From UBA3006 sp031401235 (lineage in GTDB: Bacteria; Actinomycetota; Acidimicrobiia; Acidimicrobiales; Ilumatobacteraceae): a DNA stretch of 64,000 nt. Position numbers and translations under genes: made by a program. The notes beneath the pieces are model-generated. The model had not been told where the DNA came from. It worked only from the letters and a program-made list of their open reading frames with translations, and searched no databases. Below, one piece after another: positions 61,219-64,000 of the stretch (position 1 is its first letter; every line of letters starts with the position of its first letter). The stretch spans positions 67,882 to 131,881 of the forward strand of contig JANNRJ010000010.1 of the NCBI GenBank assembly GCA_031401235.1. The letters are read 5' to 3'.

Positions 61219-62359
61219 CCGATGGCGAACCTCCTAGTTCGGCAATCGGCACGACATCGATTTGCTCGGATAGCGCGTAGCGGCGGCGACCGGGGTAGTA
61301 CACGGTGAGGCGGTCGAGCTGTAGATCGGTGAGTGCAGAGCGCATTGATGGTGTGATCCGAGGTGCGTCGGTTCGCTTCACCTCGATCCCGATTCGCGAA
61401 TCGCCCCCAATCAGGAGGAGATCGAGTTCCGCGCCGTTTGAGGTGCGCCAGAAGTACGGTGTCATAGTTTTGCCCGTCTGTCGGATGCACTCTTCGATGA
61501 TGGTGCCCTCCCATGTGGCACCGACGCGGGGGTTGCGCAAAAGGCTGGCTCGGTTGTCGATGCCGAGCAAGGTGTGGGCGAGCCCGGAGTCGCGGAAGTA
61601 GACCTTCGGTGAGCGGACCTGCCGTTTTGCGACGTTTGCGTGCCACGGGGGCAACACGCGCACCAGCATCATGTCGGCAAGCACGTCGAGATATTTGCGC
61701 ACGGTGGTTTCGGCAATTCCTAGTGCGCGTGCGGGTTCCGCGCTGTTCCACAGTTGTCCATGCGCGTGGGCGGCCATTGCGAGGAAGCGTTCAATCGTGG
61801 CGGCGGGAAGGCCGACTCCGAATTCCGGCAGGTCGCGAGTGGCCAATGTCCGGATGTAGTTGGTCCTCCAACTAGTCGATGCCTCGTTGTCGGAGGCAAG
61901 GAATGACCGGGGGAATCCGCCTCGAAGCCACAGGTCGTCGAAATGTTCAGCTCCCACATCGACAATGCCAAGGCCGCCGAGTTCGAGGATTTCGATTCGA
62001 CCCGCGAGTGATTCGGCCGCCTGGCGGAGCGCAGACGGTGATGCGCTGCCGAGCACGAGGAATGTGGCGGGTGAAGGGTCTCGATCGGCAAGAACCCGCA
62101 GGGCAGGAAACAGGTCGGGTCGACGTTGGACCTCATCGATGACGACTATGCCTCGAAGGCTCTCAAGCGCCAGCATCGGTTCGTCGAGTCTCGCCAGATC
62201 ACGAGGGTCTTCAAGGTCGAAGTACGCCTCGGCCTTGCTCGGCAGGATTGACCGAGCCATCGTCGTTTTTCCTGTCTGGCGTGCCCCAACTAGGAGCACG
62301 ACGGGACTTCGGGCGAGAGCCGTTTTTAACGCGGCCATATCGTGGGGTCTCTTGATCAC
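61205..62359 (-). CDS. AAA (AAA_14) ATPase with C-terminal DUF4143 domain
   Basis: A 384-aa protein. Walker A is LLVGARQTGKTTMAR (about 23-37), Walker B GIVVIDEVQRRPDLF, LVLGSASPSALRQ follows, and the C-terminal DUF4143 half holds the PD-(D/E)xK-like ELDLLLIGGDSRIGIEVKRTD. Such proteins are common in genomic islands and their role is not settled. The start is GTG 62359 (ATG 62338 is an alternative). The 3' end overlaps the pseudokinase gene by 14 nt. Confidence 0.85.
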   Translation of the reverse strand: MIKRPHDMAALKTALARSPVVLLVGARQTGKTTMARSILPSKAEAYFDLEDPRDLARLDEPMLALESLRGIVVIDEVQRRPDLFPALRVLADRDPSPATFLVLGSASPSALRQAAESLAGRIEILELGGLGIVDVGAEHFDDLWLRGGFPRSFLASDNEASTSWRTNYIRTLATRDLPEFGVGLPAATIERFLAMAAHAHGQLWNSAEPARALGIAETTVRKYLDVLADMMLVRVLPPWHANVAKRQVRSPKVYFRDSGLAHTLLGIDNRASLLRNPRVGATWEGTIIEECIRQTGKTMTPYFWRTSNGAELDLLLIGGDSRIGIEVKRTDAPRITPSMRSALTDLQLDRLTVYYPGRRRYALSEQIDVVPIAELGGSPSVTGR

Positions 62360-62454
62360 AGGAATAGGTTACCATGTAATTCAGCGTCCTGCTCGTGGAT
62401 TTACATGGAGATGTCGAGACCGCCCAATGTTGCTTCGCAGTACGGTAAATAACC

Positions 62455-63825
62455 GTGAAACACGAGGCGAATCTCCCATCTGCCTCAGATAACGAAGCCG
62501 GAGTCATCGACTCTGGCGGTGTGGATGAAGTCTCGGTCATCCCGTGGACGAACCTGTTGCGTCGGCGCATTGCCTCGCGGGTGGGGGTGTCTCGACGAAC
62601 AGCGACATTGGTGGTGCTATTGGCCAGTGTGTTCACCGTCAGCTTCACGATCACCTTGCTCGTGGTGTCGCTCAAGACGGTGGCTGAAGATCTGAACAGC
62701 ACGGTGAGCATCATGAGTTGGACGATTACCGCGCCACTGCTGGCCTTTGGCGTGGTCGGGCCGGCGTTTGGGAAGGCCGGTGACTTGTGGGGACACAAAC
62801 GGATCTTTGTGCTCGGGTTGTTTTTTGCCGGCGTGTTTTCGTTGTGCACGGCATTTGCCTGGAATGCGTGGTCGATGATTGCTTTTCGGACGCTGTCGGC
62901 GGCACTTGGTTCGGCCACTGGTCCGTCGGCGATGGCCTACATCAACCGTCTGTACGGGCCCGATGAACGGGTACGTCCGCTTGGTTTCTGGAGCTTTACC
63001 ACGGCTGGTGCCCCGGTGATTGGTGTGGTGCTCGGTGCACCGTTGGTGGAAACGTTTGGATGGCGAATCATCTTTATGGTGCAAGCACCGCTGTGCCTGC
63101 TTGGCGTGGTGATATCGCTGTGGTTATTGCCAGACACCAACCGACGCAAGAATGTGCGCTTTGATTTGGCCGGTTCACTCACCCTGGGCTTGGGTGCGGT
63201 GCTCATCTTGTTGGCGATCAATCGGGCCAACTCGTGGGGTTGGACATCGGGACTCACGGTTTCTGTATTTGCCGCTGGAGTTATCGCCCTGGCTTGGTTT
63301 GCCCGAATTGAATCGCGGGCTGACGACCCGCTGATGCCACTGAAGTGGCTGCGCACTCGCAACGTGACGTTTCCGATACTTACCCAGTCGTTGTTGAATG
63401 TTGCGTACATGGGCGGCTTTTTGCTGGTGCCACAGTTGCTTGAAAATGGTCTTGGGTACACGACATCGCATGTGGGTTGGTTGATCATTGCTCGACCGCT
63501 CACGTTTTCTCTCGTCGCACCGTTTGCCGGGTTGCTATCAACACGAGTAGGTGAGCGAATGTCGGGTGTGGTTGGCGGTGGATGTGTGATGATCTCGATG
63601 ATCGTGCTTTCGCAAGTGCATATCGGAAGTAGCGACTGGATGGTGGTTGCCGGATTGGGATTGTCGGGAGTTGGTCTTGGACTTGCCTCGCCAGCGCTCA
63701 CGGCATTGCTGGCCAACACGGTGCATCAGACAGATTTAGGTGTGGCTAGCGCGATGCAACAATTGATGACGCAAATGGGTGCGGTATTGGGCGGCGCGCT
63801 GATGATCAGCGTGCACGAAGGCATC
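62455..63825 (+). CDS. MFS transporter, DHA2 type, 3' truncated
   Basis: From GTG 62455 an open frame codes for a 14-helix-type drug/H+ antiporter: hydrophobic helices from about residue 60, motif A GKAGDLWGHKRIF, and later LLVPQLLENGLGYTTSHVGWLI. It is collinear with the family up to GAVLGGALMISVHEG at 63823. After that the frame stays open to the window end but reads a Arg/Pro/His-rich non-transporter sequence, so the gene is cut at the apparent join at 63826. The last helix or two are missing. Confidence 0.8.
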
Positions 63826-64000
63826 GATCGGCCGCCCTGCGCCGGCGCGCGCCGCCGCCCCCCAGCAAGGCGGCGGCATCCCGCCATCCGCCTGCGCGGC
63901 CATCATCAGCCACACCCTGGCGCCCGCCTCGATGCGCGCCTGCGACACCGCGGCTGTCACCGTGACGATGGCGATCACGTGCCCCGCGGCGCGGCCGATC
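63826..64000. other. GC-rich tail, probable chimeric join
   Basis: Starting at GATC (63826-63829) the sequence changes to strongly GC-rich text unlike anything else in the window, and the MFS reading frame loses meaning. The segment begins GATCGGCCGC and its last bases are the inverse (GCGGCCGATC), so both ends carry GATC. On the minus strand a partial protein-like frame is visible (IVTVTAAVSQARIEAGARV). It is more likely an assembly or ligation chimera than biology. Confidence 0.65.

Noticed and set aside
63736..63978. 80-codon minus-strand ORF across the window end
   Set aside because: It spans the suspected chimeric join, so it cannot be a real gene as a whole.

Overview
The window looks like an actinobacterial chromosome segment, most likely from the class Acidimicrobiia (inference). 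Reasons: moderate GC by eye, many GTG starts, several starts with a -10-like element directly upstream (leaderless style), a MurA with Asp in place of the fosfomycin-target Cys, a MeaB/ArgK GTPase, an iscS-mnmA-...-ligA gene order, PASTA and DUF6308 proteins. I cannot assign a genus. There are no rRNA genes, no convincing tRNA genes, no CRISPR array and no intact insertion sequence.

Layout. 13-8041: mostly housekeeping genes (murA, a small membrane protein, an Nfu-type Fe-S protein, meaB, azlC/azlD, an SRPBCC protein, a methyltransferase, a NYN RNase with a hairpin-rich antisense segment, iscS, mnmA). 8616-26552: a large catabolic and transport cluster inserted between mnmA and ligA. It starts with a three-gene redox operon: a haem-oxygenase-like diiron oxidase with all six expected ligands, a 2Fe-2S ferredoxin whose third ligand position is Asp, and a Rieske ferredoxin. 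It continues with a gamma-glutamyltransferase-like enzyme, DUF1330, an MFS carrier, an OCD/mu-crystallin-type reductase, a GlcG-like protein, an aldehyde dehydrogenase, an SDR lacking the usual catalytic pair, an oligopeptide-type ABC importer, two TauE/SafE permeases, a DAO-type FAD oxidoreductase and two FCD-type GntR repressors. Four copies of a TTGTATACAA-like palindrome tie these units into one putative regulon.

26637-38774: ligA, ppk2, then three secreted alanine-rich coiled-coil proteins and a decayed fourth copy. Each is preceded by the same 11-bp-phased direct repeat (GTGAG-N6-GTGAA) and they lie next to an OmpR-type response regulator and histidine kinase. CBS and cystathionine gamma-synthase/lyase (transsulfuration) and small coiled-coil membrane proteins follow. 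38991-47145: a translationally coupled recC-recB-recD operon.

47146-58700: an accessory and defence region of lower GC by eye. It holds DUF6308, several unknown genes, a nuclease-helicase (DUF2075) with a MazG-like pyrophosphohydrolase, and divergent operons carrying two different m5C DNA methyltransferases, a GHKL (MORC-like) ATPase fused to a HEPN/TIGR02391-type domain, a restriction endonuclease candidate and a decayed DUF3883 gene. 58704-63825: an anchored secreted protein, a PASTA pseudokinase, an AAA/DUF4143 ATPase and a DHA2-type MFS carrier. From about 63826 the sequence turns abruptly GC-rich at a GATC site and no longer codes for the carrier; this is most likely a chimeric join.
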